A DNA stretch of 46,014 nt from Candidatus Melainabacteria bacterium (GTDB lineage Bacteria; Cyanobacteriota; Vampirovibrionia; Obscuribacterales; Obscuribacteraceae). Shown in pieces: positions 1 to 8,764 of this stretch. Where the stretch lies: positions 1 to 46,014 of the forward strand of contig RXJR01000002.1 of NCBI GenBank assembly GCA_003963305.1, given 5' to 3'. The notes under the pieces are model-generated. The model searched no databases. It was not told the DNA's origin and saw only the letters and a list, made by a program, of their open reading frames with translations. Numbering within the stretch: the first letter of the stretch is position 1; each line of letters opens with the position of its first letter. The position numbers and the translations under genes were made by a program.

Positions 1-170
1 CTACCAGTGGTATCAATTGGCATGCCGACTTATTACTGCCTGCTCCCTGCACACGCCAGTTTCGTATGCTGCGGTATCGTGAAACGCAGGAAAAAAGAAA
101 TAACACTATAAATTATAGTTGTAAAAGGGCAAACCAATAATCCCAGCGCCAGCCTGAAGCGCCTCAGAAA

Positions 171-1298
171 CTAGACCCGCGCTCTCTGGTCGTCTTCGCC
201 TGTATAACGAGCCATCGCATATCGATTCGCTGCACTACCGGGAGCGCGAGAAGCCATGCTCATCGAGTCTTTCCATCCGGCCACAAATCCATCTCTGCGC
301 GACATCATACTCATTAGACGTTGCCCGCTGATCGGCTGATGGTGAGGATTCTTGCGGTCAGGATCACCGATGATGTATTCGCCGTTTTGAGTTCTGCCCG
401 CGATGTAGATATAGTGCGGATTACCCGTGTGAGGGTTTATCACTTTCGCTACAGCTGTGTGCCCCTGAGCAAGCTCTCGATTCAAGTCTTGCATCGCCTG
501 CGGTCCAACTCGACCCATTCCATAGTTGTAGACTTTGGTGTGCAAATCAGGAATTCCCTGACGCAAATTGGACGCCACCTGATCAAGGGTGCCACGATAG
601 CCGTGACCAATCGTGCCGGCGATCTGCTTCCATCGCGAACTCTCGGCATTAGACGCCGGTCGACCGGTGCTCCAATCACTGCACATCATTGCCATGCTAA
701 ACGCAGAGCAACTATTACCATCGTTTTGAGGAGCGTAGAAACTATTGCGGTCGGAGGAAGAACGAAAGACTGTACCGCTGTTTTCAACTCTGGGATATCG
801 ATCTGCGGGTGGTAAAGATTGGTCTAGAGAAGTACGCCGATAGGGATTCTCGTACTGATTGTTTCCAGCGTATGGAGATTGCCCGTATCTGGGCTCGAAA
901 TTGTTCGAGGCCACACGGTAATTACCGGCAGGCGCCTCCTGCGGAGCACCGTCCGTTCGATACTGAGGGTTCGGCGAACGGTCGTAAGGTCCGATCGCTC
1001 CAGCGCCTCGTCCGACGTAGTGTTTGTCGAATGGGTTGCTACGACGCCAGGCTTCCTGATCGGGATTAGCAACCGAATTCTCCAGAGTCAAAGGAGGCGG
1101 ATAGCCCGCTCTACTGAGCTGGCTGTTAGAGCGCCCCATCGCATCTAGCTGAGGCGGCACCATGGAGTTATTCAGGCGCATAGTCTCAAGCGCGTCTCGA
1201 GAGAAAGCAGCAGAGGAAGAGCGATGATCGAATGCATCTGCCCTGCCAACTCGACTATCTCGACTATCTACCCTCTCAATGCGCTCTGGTATGGCCAC
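171..1298 (-). CDS. Peptidase C39-like (papain-fold) protein with long disordered N-terminal region
   Basis: The C-terminal half looks like a C39-type papain fold. A Gln/Asn-rich stretch leads into NSCSAF, where the Cys would be the nucleophile. About 100 residues later comes HYIYIAGR, with the candidate catalytic His, and then GDPD with the candidate Asp. The first ~190 residues are rich in Ser, Arg, Pro, Asn and Tyr and look disordered. There is no signal peptide and no membrane segment. I start it at the GTG at 1298, because AGGA lies 8 nt upstream (1307-1310). An ATG at 1424 would add 42 residues of unconvincing sequence reaching towards the divergent regulator. The substrate is unknown. 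C39 domains either cleave Gly-Gly leader peptides or act as stand-alone peptidases, and no ABC transporter is adjacent. The fold call is moderate and activity is an inference. Confidence 0.6.
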   Translation of the reverse strand: MAIPERIERVDSRDSRVGRADAFDHRSSSAAFSRDALETMRLNNSMVPPQLDAMGRSNSQLSRAGYPPPLTLENSVANPDQEAWRRSNPFDKHYVGRGAGAIGPYDRSPNPQYRTDGAPQEAPAGNYRVASNNFEPRYGQSPYAGNNQYENPYRRTSLDQSLPPADRYPRVENSGTVFRSSSDRNSFYAPQNDGNSCSAFSMAMMCSDWSTGRPASNAESSRWKQIAGTIGHGYRGTLDQVASNLRQGIPDLHTKVYNYGMGRVGPQAMQDLNRELAQGHTAVAKVINPHTGNPHYIYIAGRTQNGEYIIGDPDRKNPHHQPISGQRLMSMMSRRDGFVAGWKDSMSMASRAPGSAANRYAMARYTGEDDQRARV

Positions 1299-1516
1299 TT
1301 TTAGAATCCTGCAGCAGAATTTTCCACAGTGATACTGGCAAATTCTTGTTACCAAAACATAACAGAGCGAATATTGACCCATTTTCGGCGCAGGCGACCG
1401 GCTGTGCGAGAAAAGGAACCGCAAGAAAGTTCAGGTCCTTCTCTGGTACAGCCCGGAAAGATTGTGGTAAAAATGACGCATCGAGCCGTTTTAAAATACT
1501 CTCCAAGCGATTCTTT

Positions 1517-2191
1517 GTGGCCAAAATATTACTAGTCGACGACGATCAAGCCCTGACAAAAATGGTGCGTGACTGGTTGGTATTCGACCATCATCAGGTC
1601 GAAATAGCCAGCGACGGCAACGACGGGCTCTACAAAGTACTGACTTACGCCTACGACATCATCATCCTCGACCTCAACATGCCGGGCAAAGACGGCATCG
1701 AGATTTGCTCAGAATACAGAGCCAAAGGCGGGCAATGCCCGATACTGATGCTCACCGGCAGAGACAAAATCGAAAACAAAGAAGAAGGATTCAACAGCGG
1801 CGCCGACGATTACCTGACCAAACCATTTCACATGAAGGAACTGACTGTGCGCATCCAGGCGCTTTTGCGACGCGCCAGAACAGTGGCAGAGAAATCTTAC
1901 AGCTGGGGCGACGTTAAGCTGGACAGCACCAGTTTCAAAGTCACCAAGGGCGATACCGAGATAAAACTACTGCCCAAGGAATTTGGTCTGCTGGAATTTC
2001 TGATGTCGAATCCTAATCGAGTTTTCACACCAGACGCCATTCTAGACAGGCTCTGGGCTTCAGAGTCGGATGCCACCAGCAACGCTGTGATCACCTGCAT
2101 AAGCAGAATCAGGACCAAGCTCGACGACAAAGGCACCAAAAACTCGATTATAAAAACGGTGCACGGAGTTGGTTACCGCTTCGATCCTTAG
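1517..2191 (+). CDS. OmpR/PhoB-family DNA-binding response regulator
   Basis: This is a two-domain response regulator of 224 residues. The receiver has the acidic pocket (DDD at 8-10), the phospho-acceptor Asp52 in ILDLNMPG, the switch Thr80 in LMLTG and Lys102 in LTKPF. The C-terminal winged helix ends in the usual VHGVGYRF hairpin. The start is the GTG at 1517, giving VAKILLVDDD; upstream in-frame sequence is not receiver-like. The ribosome binding site is weak. No histidine kinase is adjacent, so the partner may lie elsewhere or be one of the orphan kinases at 9.1 kb or 31.3 kb. It is closely related to the regulator at 28345, with the same spacing of all three catalytic residues. It is divergent from the C39-like gene and converges on the holin-like gene with only 8 nt between. 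Confidence 0.92.
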   Translation: MAKILLVDDDQALTKMVRDWLVFDHHQVEIASDGNDGLYKVLTYAYDIIILDLNMPGKDGIEICSEYRAKGGQCPILMLTGRDKIENKEEGFNSGADDYLTKPFHMKELTVRIQALLRRARTVAEKSYSWGDVKLDSTSFKVTKGDTEIKLLPKEFGLLEFLMSNPNRVFTPDAILDRLWASESDATSNAVITCISRIRTKLDDKGTKNSIIKTVHGVGYRFDP

Positions 2192-2199
2192 CGCTTTGA

Positions 2200-2589
2200 T
2201 CACTTCTTGTACTTGTTCGGATTGCCACCAGTGACAATACCAATCAGCAACATCAGCAAACCGCCTTCGATCGCCGGAACCCAGCCCTGAATGGTCAGAG
2301 TATGCGGCATAAAATCAGCCATGACCTTCAAGGTCACAGCCGGCAGCAGCCAGAAACCGAGCAACCAGAGGGGAATCAAGACCAGGAGCGCCATTCCAAG
2401 CGTAGTTACAGTCAGCACAGCCGTCAACGCAACTGCGCAAACTTCGACCAACCAGCCAAAAATTCCAAACAAAATCGCAGCTAAGAAGACATGGACAAAG
2501 CCGCCATGTACATCGATACCAGGAATCAACGGGAATATAAAATAGAATGCCAGAGCAATTAATGTAATTCGAATCAGCTGTGTCTTCAC
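2200..2589 (-). CDS. Phage-holin-family-4/YvlD-like small membrane protein
   Basis: This 129-residue protein is almost entirely hydrophobic, with about four membrane segments (roughly 5-25, 30-55, 58-85, 105-122). The pattern of an N-terminal RITLIALAFYFIFPL segment, Gly-rich turns and a late GLLMLLIGIV helix matches the YvlD/phage holin family 4 group of bacterial inner-membrane proteins. The role of that group is poorly defined, and true holin activity should not be assumed. The start is a GTG with GGAG 7 nt upstream. It lies 24 nt downstream of the secreted protein gene at 2614-3324 on the same strand, so the two are probably one transcript. Confidence 0.65.
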   Translation of the reverse strand: MKTQLIRITLIALAFYFIFPLIPGIDVHGGFVHVFLAAILFGIFGWLVEVCAVALTAVLTVTTLGMALLVLIPLWLLGFWLLPAVTLKVMADFMPHTLTIQGWVPAIEGGLLMLLIGIVTGGNPNKYKK

Positions 2590-2613
2590 GACTTCGCTCC
2601 CATGTGCGGCAAC

Positions 2614-3324
2614 CTAAAAATCACTGCTATTCATCTCAAACTGCATGCCTAGCGTGTCCGTGCGTGCCGTGCCAAGATATCCCAGCTTATTATTGGTCAT
2701 ATCATAGTCACCACTGGCAGTTTTTTTGATACGCGTTACAGTGTTATCCGGACGGTAGACGTCATACTCGATGCCGTTGATTTTGACTAGCTTTCCGCGG
2801 GCACCATTGGGATACGCGACGATATAACTGTTAGGACCACTCGGCGCAATGATTGTTCCATCAGCGAATCCGCCCACAACTTTGCCGCTGTTATCAGGGT
2901 ACTTAACAACCGATGCCTGGCTGCCGTCAATCATTTGAATTTCCAGCAATGTGTAAGGTTTATTTTTCGGTGCTTTCTTATCGTACGGATCGAAATCTTT
3001 GGCTGAAAAAACAAACATACTATCTTTGAGCATGCCGCTTGCATCAGTTCCCAGTTCTGAAACCATCGCCTTCGCTACCAGTCGAACCGGGTGAAATCCT
3101 GTCTTCTTTTCGGGCACCGGCAAAGTGGAGAGGTAAGCCTGACAAGTCTTGACCGGGTCCTGGGCAGAATCAGATGCCGAGGGCGCCGCGTACTGTGTCG
3201 CGCCTGTCGGACCATTCTGAGTTTGTGTGACGGCATTGACGGCATCTGCGCCAAAAGCTTTGCCGGCAATGCTGCCTGCAAGCAATGTCGCCAGAGAGAG
3301 AGTCGTCCACTTAGATCTTTGCAT
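2614..3324 (-). CDS. Secreted protein of unknown function
   Basis: The protein has 236 residues. It starts with a clear Sec signal peptide: a basic start, then a hydrophobic stretch to about residue 25 ending AFGA. The mature part opens with a Thr/Gln/Ala-rich linker. It continues as a beta-rich region containing short YP(D/N)...G-type turns (VVKYPDNSG, IVAYPNGARG), reminiscent of YD- or MORN-like beta repeats. I do not recognise a family. A GGAGG sequence sits close to the ATG. The downstream holin-like membrane protein is 24 nt away on the same strand, so these are likely co-transcribed envelope proteins. Confidence 0.7.
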   Translation of the reverse strand: MQRSKWTTLSLATLLAGSIAGKAFGADAVNAVTQTQNGPTGATQYAAPSASDSAQDPVKTCQAYLSTLPVPEKKTGFHPVRLVAKAMVSELGTDASGMLKDSMFVFSAKDFDPYDKKAPKNKPYTLLEIQMIDGSQASVVKYPDNSGKVVGGFADGTIIAPSGPNSYIVAYPNGARGKLVKINGIEYDVYRPDNTVTRIKKTASGDYDMTNNKLGYLGTARTDTLGMQFEMNSSDF

Positions 3325-3532
3325 TCCGCCTCCACAATAAAAACTTAGCGCGAACTCAGTATAGAACGAATCGCGTGCTGCCGCCCGTCAACAAACTTGC
3401 CCATGCAAGAAATTTGCAAGGAATCCGCAATTACGCTGCAAGAAGCCGAAGTTATTATCCTCTCACAAGGTTGAAGTATCTCCGCAACCTCTCATTACGA
3501 CTCGGCATCGCTTACTTATCGGGAGCAAGAAC

Positions 3533-4546
3533 ATGGGTGCAAACAACGAATGCTCGGCAGAACTTGATGGAAGACGCGCAGCTGTAGATCTGGCCATGGC
3601 GAACCGTCCGGACGACTTCACAAACAAGTGCTGGAATATAGACCAGAAGCTGAACAGAGCCAATTCAGACTATGCCAGGTCATTTATGACGGCGATGAAT
3701 AATGAACTGCAAGACAGGAATCTGCTTCCCAAAATAGAACTCAATATGGTCACAGCGGGTGACACACCAGCCATGCAAGCCTTGCAAAAGAATAAGCACG
3801 TCGAAACCCAAGATTTGATCAAAGACGAAGATCAATTGCGTGATTCAGGGCGCCACACAGAAGCCATGCTGATGCACAGACTCAGCTCGAACGCTCAAGA
3901 AATACACGACACGCACGCAGAAAGAAACTTCTGGGGCAAAAACCACGGCGGCATCAATATGGACCGCATCAATCGTTGGGCGGAGCAAAACAGAGCCGAC
4001 ATGCGTGGTGCTCTGGAGGACGCCTATCCGCGCTCCAACGACCGCAATTCAGAAGGTCCACAAAGTAATTTCGCGCCGAATAATTTCAATCACTTCCACA
4101 GACCGGAATCAAACTGGCACGACATGAAAAGCCAGAATATCGAGAAAGACAAGGTCGACCCACGCGCCACCGACTATGACAAGAAGCAAGACAACGAAAT
4201 AAATCGCCTCAGCAAAGAGGTCTCGGAGCAAAAGAAATTTCACGAGCAGCTGGAAAAGGCTAATGAGCTCAAAGCTAAAGTGGAAGCCGGAGTAATCAAA
4301 GACGCTCATCACACTGTCAAGCATGGCGAGACTCTCTACGACATGGCTTGCCTTGCGTTGCACAAGGCGGGAAGAGACCACCTCACGCCACAAGCGATCA
4401 GATTCGAAGAAGAAAAAATTCGCGCTCTTAATCACCTGGCACCACATGAGAAGTTACGCTCCGGACAGTCGCTGATGCTGCGCACCGAACAGGAAGTGCA
4501 ACACGAAACGGTACGCCGAATCAACCTCATGCGTCACCATGAGTAG
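3533..4546 (+). CDS. LysM-domain protein, no signal peptide
   Basis: The 337-residue protein is highly charged and largely helical. A coiled-coil-prone stretch (about 200-255, rich in Lys/Glu/Gln) precedes a C-terminal LysM-like domain (about 260-325). That domain has the TVKHGETLYDMA opening, an Asn-containing second helix (RALNHL) and the closing GQSLMLR strand. LysM domains bind peptidoglycan or chitin-like glycans. There is no recognisable Sec signal, so the protein is cytosolic or uses another export route. The N-terminal 200 residues match nothing I know. The start has GGGAG upstream. A strong bidirectional terminator follows at 4604-4640. Confidence 0.75.
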   Translation: MGANNECSAELDGRRAAVDLAMANRPDDFTNKCWNIDQKLNRANSDYARSFMTAMNNELQDRNLLPKIELNMVTAGDTPAMQALQKNKHVETQDLIKDEDQLRDSGRHTEAMLMHRLSSNAQEIHDTHAERNFWGKNHGGINMDRINRWAEQNRADMRGALEDAYPRSNDRNSEGPQSNFAPNNFNHFHRPESNWHDMKSQNIEKDKVDPRATDYDKKQDNEINRLSKEVSEQKKFHEQLEKANELKAKVEAGVIKDAHHTVKHGETLYDMACLALHKAGRDHLTPQAIRFEEEKIRALNHLAPHEKLRSGQSLMLRTEQEVQHETVRRINLMRHHE

Positions 4547-4603
4547 CACCAGAAGTTCCTTCCGGTTCAAAATAATCGCACAATAGATTTAGGCGCCGAG
4601 CCA

Positions 4604-4640
4604 AAAAAGTGAGAGAGGACTTCTTCCTTTCTCACTTTTT
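4604..4640 (+). terminator. Bidirectional intrinsic terminator between convergent genes
   Basis: A 14-bp stem (4604-4617 with 4627-4640) has a 9-nt loop. The stem ends are A5 on the left and T5 on the right, so both strands read as a GC-containing hairpin followed by a U tract. It lies between the LysM gene (plus strand, ends 4546) and the esterase gene (minus strand, ends 4704) and fits termination of both. One G-T wobble is included in the stem. Confidence 0.8.
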
Positions 4641-4703
4641 AGTTGGACCTGCGATTTTATGCTGTGAGCAAGAGCGCCGGAATAATGCGCATATGCTCAG
4701 ATG

Positions 4704-5423
4704 CTAATCTGCGCCACCGATATAAAGTGGCAGCATCTTCAACCATTCAGGCCAGTCATGCGCAAATCCATTCCACTCACGGAAAGCATGCCAGACACCT
4801 CTCTCCCAGAGCAAATCGGAGAACCAGCGGTTATTGCCGAACAGGGGATCTTCGTTGCCAATTGGAATAATCAATTCGAGCTGTTTGATTTTGTCTAAAT
4901 GCTCTTGATTATGGAGTTGAATCAAAAACTCGCAAGGACTGCCTTGCGCAATAACTTCATTCATTTCCCCATTCGTCCACTCGCGAACATCGTAAACACC
5001 ACTCATTCCAAGAGCACGGTTGAAGTGCCATGGGAAGCGCAATGCGATGCTCATCGAATGATAAGCGCCAAAACTGCAGCCAGTAGCAATCGTGTAAGGG
5101 TTGTCATTCTTCTTTTGAGAGAATGGCAATACCTCATAAATTATGTAGTCCTGATACTGCAGATGCCGTCTGGCGCGATCTGTGGGGCTGACGTGATGAT
5201 TGAACCAGCTTTCCGGGTCAACGCTATCGACGCAATAAAGTTGCAGCCATCCACGTTCCAAATGCTCGTGGATCGGGTCGTTCATGCGCCGGTTCTCCCA
5301 GTCGAAGAAACGCCCTTCGGATGTAGGAAAAACGATAACCCGAGCTCCGGCATGACCAAAGACGGTCAGCTCCATGTCCCGGTTGAGGTGAGGGCTATGC
5401 CACTTATGATATTCTCGCAACAT
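4704..5423 (-). CDS. Esterase-D-like alpha/beta hydrolase
   Basis: This is a 239-residue single-domain alpha/beta hydrolase of the putative esterase type (esterase D / PHB depolymerase-like). The nucleophile elbow is GCSFGAYHS, near residue 120. A candidate acid lies in IPIGNEDPLFG and the catalytic His in GFAHDWPEW near the C-terminus. An oxyanion-type VIVFPTSEG strand lies near residue 30. It has no signal peptide and is probably cytosolic. I start at the ATG at 5423, which has AAGGA 10 nt upstream; a longer reading to 5504 adds 27 Arg/Ser-rich residues without support. It is divergent from an ATP-grasp ligase with about 190 bp of shared upstream DNA, which suggests coordinated expression. 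The substrate is unknown. Confidence 0.8.
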   Translation of the reverse strand: MLREYHKWHSPHLNRDMELTVFGHAGARVIVFPTSEGRFFDWENRRMNDPIHEHLERGWLQLYCVDSVDPESWFNHHVSPTDRARRHLQYQDYIIYEVLPFSQKKNDNPYTIATGCSFGAYHSMSIALRFPWHFNRALGMSGVYDVREWTNGEMNEVIAQGSPCEFLIQLHNQEHLDKIKQLELIIPIGNEDPLFGNNRWFSDLLWERGVWHAFREWNGFAHDWPEWLKMLPLYIGGAD

Positions 5424-5612
5424 CCACTTGGATTCCTTATTTCGCCGCCTGCTTATATCTGCAAAGTTAGAGTGTACAGGACGTCGACGGTCAGCTGATT
5501 TCAAGAAGCTCAGAAAGGATCAATTAGTTAACCAAGTGGATATACTGTTCAGTGCTTGCCGGGCAGTCCACTGCTCTGCGCATCCTCCCGCACAAAATAC
5601 GATCGGCGTGTC

Positions 5613-6779
5613 ATGAATTCAGTTTTTCTATCTCCAAATTTCCCGCCCAACTTTGCAGCTTTCTCAACCCAACTTCGAGAGGCAGGCGCTACAGTCCTGG
5701 GACTCGCCGACGATCCTTACGACTCCCTCAGTCACGAGATACGCAGTTCGCTCACCGAATACTATCGTGTCTCTGATATGCACAACTATGATGAACTGGT
5801 GCGGGCACTCGGCCACTTCACCCACAGATACGGCAAGATCGACCACATAGATTCGCACAACGAGTATTGGCTCGAAACCGAAGCGAGACTGCGCACAGAC
5901 TTCAATATTCCTGGCATTAACATGCACGATATAGCGAAAGTCAAACGCAAATCAGAGATGAAACGTGTCTTTCTAGAGGCGGGATTGAAGCCGGCGCGCG
6001 GTCGCGTCTGTCGAGATGAGGCTGAACTGCGTGCCTTTATCAAAGAAGTTGGCTTTCCGGTGGTGGCAAAACCTGATATCGGAGTTGGTGCGGCGAAAAC
6101 TTTCAACTTGAAGAGCGAAGCCGACATCGCACCTTACATCAAAGAAAAACTCCACTGCGACTACATTGTAGAAGAATTCATCAGCGGTCAAATTGTTACC
6201 TTCGACGGACTTGTCGATCAGAACAACGAACCTATTTTCACCTCATCGCTGCGTTACTCGAAAGGAGTAATGGACGCAGTCAACGAGAATACCGATATCT
6301 ACTACTACACAGTCAGAGACATCGAACCGGCAATCACAGATGCTGGTCTGAAGACGCTGAAAGCTTTTGATGTGCGCTCGAGATTCTTCCACTTCGAATA
6401 TTTCATTTCGGAAGATGGCAAAACAGCTACTCCACTAGAGGTCAACATGCGTCCTCCGGGTGGTTTGACTCTGAATATGTTCAATTACATTTACGACTTT
6501 GACTGCTACAAGACATGGGCACAGCTCGTTGTTCACGGTGTCTCCAAACCGATGGGACCGCGCCCGAATTTCGTCATCTATGTCGGTCGAAAAGATCACA
6601 TCCCCTACAAACTCTCCCACCACGATGTGTGCCAGAAATACGGATCAATCATGAAGCACGAAGAGCGGATCAGCTCAGTGTTTACAGGAGCGATCGGTAA
6701 TCATGGATACATTTTGCGCCACGCCGAGCTGGAACCATTAATAGCAGCAGCCGATGACATACAGTGCCGCAACGGGTGA
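5613..6779 (+). CDS. ATP-grasp domain carboxylate ligase-like protein
   Basis: The 388-residue protein looks like a stand-alone ATP-grasp enzyme of the carbamoyl-phosphate-synthase/biotin-carboxylase type. It has an N-terminal pre-ATP-grasp Rossmann half (about 1-110). The ATP-grasp core follows, with FPVVAKPDIGVG (nucleotide-binding Lys and loop), YIVEEFISG (adenine-contact Glu) and a metal-binding PLEVNMRPPGG motif near residue 285. Such enzymes join a carboxylate to an amine or thiol through an acyl-phosphate. The last ~90 residues are family-specific. The start ATG at 5613 gives a clean beta-strand opening (MNSVFLSPN). The esterase upstream is divergent. Paired ATP-grasp and alpha/beta hydrolase genes occur in amidoligase neighbourhoods, so a small peptide or modified metabolite pathway is possible but unproven. 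Confidence 0.82.
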   Translation: MNSVFLSPNFPPNFAAFSTQLREAGATVLGLADDPYDSLSHEIRSSLTEYYRVSDMHNYDELVRALGHFTHRYGKIDHIDSHNEYWLETEARLRTDFNIPGINMHDIAKVKRKSEMKRVFLEAGLKPARGRVCRDEAELRAFIKEVGFPVVAKPDIGVGAAKTFNLKSEADIAPYIKEKLHCDYIVEEFISGQIVTFDGLVDQNNEPIFTSSLRYSKGVMDAVNENTDIYYYTVRDIEPAITDAGLKTLKAFDVRSRFFHFEYFISEDGKTATPLEVNMRPPGGLTLNMFNYIYDFDCYKTWAQLVVHGVSKPMGPRPNFVIYVGRKDHIPYKLSHHDVCQKYGSIMKHEERISSVFTGAIGNHGYILRHAELEPLIAAADDIQCRNG

Positions 6780-6846
6780 CAGTACAGTCGCGAAATAATC
6801 CCTTTGAGGGACACGCAACAAGCGAGCGACAGGGAAAATACCCTGT

Positions 6847-7869
6847 ATGCATGTTCACAGATCACCACTAGCAGTTGCTCTGGCAGTCACTGTAAAGCAG
6901 CGTCGCGCTGAACTAAACATGTCCAGCGAGGACCTCGCTGACGCTATGGGCGTGCCGCCTGAGATTGTTACGGACATAGAGGGGTCGACCCCGAATGACT
7001 CACTGTATTCAAAAGGCACGCTGATGCTTTTGTCGCTGGCGCTGAGACTGCCGGAAAACGCTCTGGTCGAATACAGCCATAATCCCTCTGAAACCGCCCC
7101 CGCACGCAAACCTGAGGCTGAACCTGCATCTGAATCGGAACCCACAGCCGTTCCAAAACCTGTATCTGCACCGGAACCAGAACCTAAGTCTAAAGAAACG
7201 GATGTTAAGCCAACAGAAGACACCAAGAAGGACTTGCAGGAATCAGTGCAGCCCCAACCAACAAGAAAAGCGATCGTACTGCCGCCAATGTTTGCGCGAC
7301 GAACTCCAACAATTACTGAAACGGCACCGATTACCCCGAACGATAATGATGATGATCAACAAAAGGTTTACATCGGACTGGAAGCAATTCCGCAGGGTGA
7401 CCTGGTATACAAACAATCGCGCAGCAAGCCTAAACTACCGAAACCAGAAACTCCCAGATCACCCTTCATCCCACATCACGGCATTGAGCCCAGGCGCAAT
7501 ATTCAACTTGGTCCCACGAACAGGTCCAAAGATCTCTTGCGAGATCTGGAATCACCACGCAAACAACCATTGCATTCAAATGAAAAACAAGACGTCAGTG
7601 AGGAAATAACGACGGCTGCAGGGACGGACTCAGAGACCGCAGCGGCAGTAACGGAAGTGGCGGTTAGTCAGGCGCCAGAGAGCGCCGGAAAAATCTACGT
7701 TCAACCTCCGCTCGCGACGCGGAAACGTTATGTTCCAGCTCTTGCAAGTCGGCTGCCCTTTTCAGACATTCAGAGAGAAACAGGAATTTTGCGAATCGAT
7801 CAGCTGATGAACTCCGAATTGATTCAAAAGGACTTACCGAATTCTGAACCGAACGCAAAAGATGACTGA
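6847..7869 (+). CDS. XRE-like helix-turn-helix protein with long Pro/Glu-rich tail
   Basis: The protein has 340 residues. Residues about 8-75 resemble a Cro/C1-type helix-turn-helix: a VKQRRAELNMSSEDLADAMG segment followed by a recognition-helix-like PPEIVTDIEG and a LALRLPENAL ending. The following ~60 residues are a Pro/Glu/Ser/Lys-rich linker. The rest is low-complexity but contains two similar Tyr-Val motifs (VYIGLEAIPQG, IYVQPPLATRK). There is no membrane segment. RodZ-type proteins combine an XRE domain with a membrane helix and Pro-rich tail, but the helix is absent here, so I do not call RodZ. The role is unknown; it could be a DNA-binding or scaffold protein. It converges on the secreted-protein gene with 19 nt between. 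Confidence 0.6.
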   Translation: MHVHRSPLAVALAVTVKQRRAELNMSSEDLADAMGVPPEIVTDIEGSTPNDSLYSKGTLMLLSLALRLPENALVEYSHNPSETAPARKPEAEPASESEPTAVPKPVSAPEPEPKSKETDVKPTEDTKKDLQESVQPQPTRKAIVLPPMFARRTPTITETAPITPNDNDDDQQKVYIGLEAIPQGDLVYKQSRSKPKLPKPETPRSPFIPHHGIEPRRNIQLGPTNRSKDLLRDLESPRKQPLHSNEKQDVSEEITTAAGTDSETAAAVTEVAVSQAPESAGKIYVQPPLATRKRYVPALASRLPFSDIQRETGILRIDQLMNSELIQKDLPNSEPNAKDD

Positions 7870-7888
7870 AAGTCCGGGTGAACAGAAC

Positions 7889-8680
7889 TCAATCCTTGCC
7901 TAAAACTTCAGCCCAATCGTTCAAACCCTCTCTTTTACCGGCAGAAAGAGTAACATCGCGCTGCCCTTTGCACACCTTGTACTTAGCTGGAGTTGGATAA
8001 ACGATCTGTACAGCCGCAGGGGGGAAGCCTTTGCATGAAGTTATGTCGAGCACGGCGGTGTGTGTATTGTCAGCGCGCACATCAACGAACGCAACGGGAT
8101 AGCCGTTCGTAGCCGGCATCATGAATAGCTTTTGGACAAACTTACAAACAGTATCGTTATTCGAGATGGCAGGTGCAAGCCAGTACTTCGAAAGAACAAC
8201 AGGTGATTCCGGTGGCAGATCACCAAGTGTCCATGCCGGTTTTACTTTAGTTCGGTCAGCTCGCATCAAAGTGAAGAGAACTGTATTCAAACCCTTAAAC
8301 TGAGCCCGCGACTTTTTCGCCTGGTCGAGTCGTCCTTCAATAACGTAATAGCTGCTCAACGGAATGCCCGCCACAAGGAACTCTCGCATCGTTGTCTCGT
8401 ACATTTTGGGAGTACTTCCGTCTCGATAGAACATTACTTTCCAGGTCGGTGCCATCGTCACAATGGAGTATCCCTCGGACAGGTTAACGGCTTTCACCTT
8501 ATCCTTATTGACGAAAATCTGCCACCGCCCGAGCAAGTAATGCTTCTGCAACACGGAAAAAGCTTCATCGCTTAGAGGAGCAACAGAGGCCAACTTAGGC
8601 TGTGCCACTACACATGGCACTAATAGAAACGACGTAAGAGATGCCAGACAGGATACCCAAAGTTTGAACTGTCTTCGCAT
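7889..8680 (-). CDS. Secreted protein of unknown function
   Basis: The 263-residue protein begins with a typical signal peptide: an RRQFK basic start, a hydrophobic core to about residue 25, then VVAQ. The mature domain has mixed alpha/beta character and four Cys in its C-terminal half (VCKFVQ, ITSCKG, KVCKGQ and others), which could form disulphides in the periplasm. I do not recognise a family. It has a GAAGAG-type binding site upstream. It is a single gene on the minus strand, convergent with the HTH protein. Confidence 0.65.
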   Translation of the reverse strand: MRRQFKLWVSCLASLTSFLLVPCVVAQPKLASVAPLSDEAFSVLQKHYLLGRWQIFVNKDKVKAVNLSEGYSIVTMAPTWKVMFYRDGSTPKMYETTMREFLVAGIPLSSYYVIEGRLDQAKKSRAQFKGLNTVLFTLMRADRTKVKPAWTLGDLPPESPVVLSKYWLAPAISNNDTVCKFVQKLFMMPATNGYPVAFVDVRADNTHTAVLDITSCKGFPPAAVQIVYPTPAKYKVCKGQRDVTLSAGKREGLNDWAEVLGKD

Positions 8681-8764
8681 AACGGTGATCTCTTCAGTTC
8701 TACCAATGCTGAGATCATTAAATCACATGACGACAATCTTCGTGGGAAAAGACCAAAATTGGTG

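Noticed and set aside
2200-2589. Phage remnant suggested by a holin-family protein
   Set aside because: The family is named for holins but occurs widely in chromosomes; there are no endolysin, capsid or integrase genes in the window.
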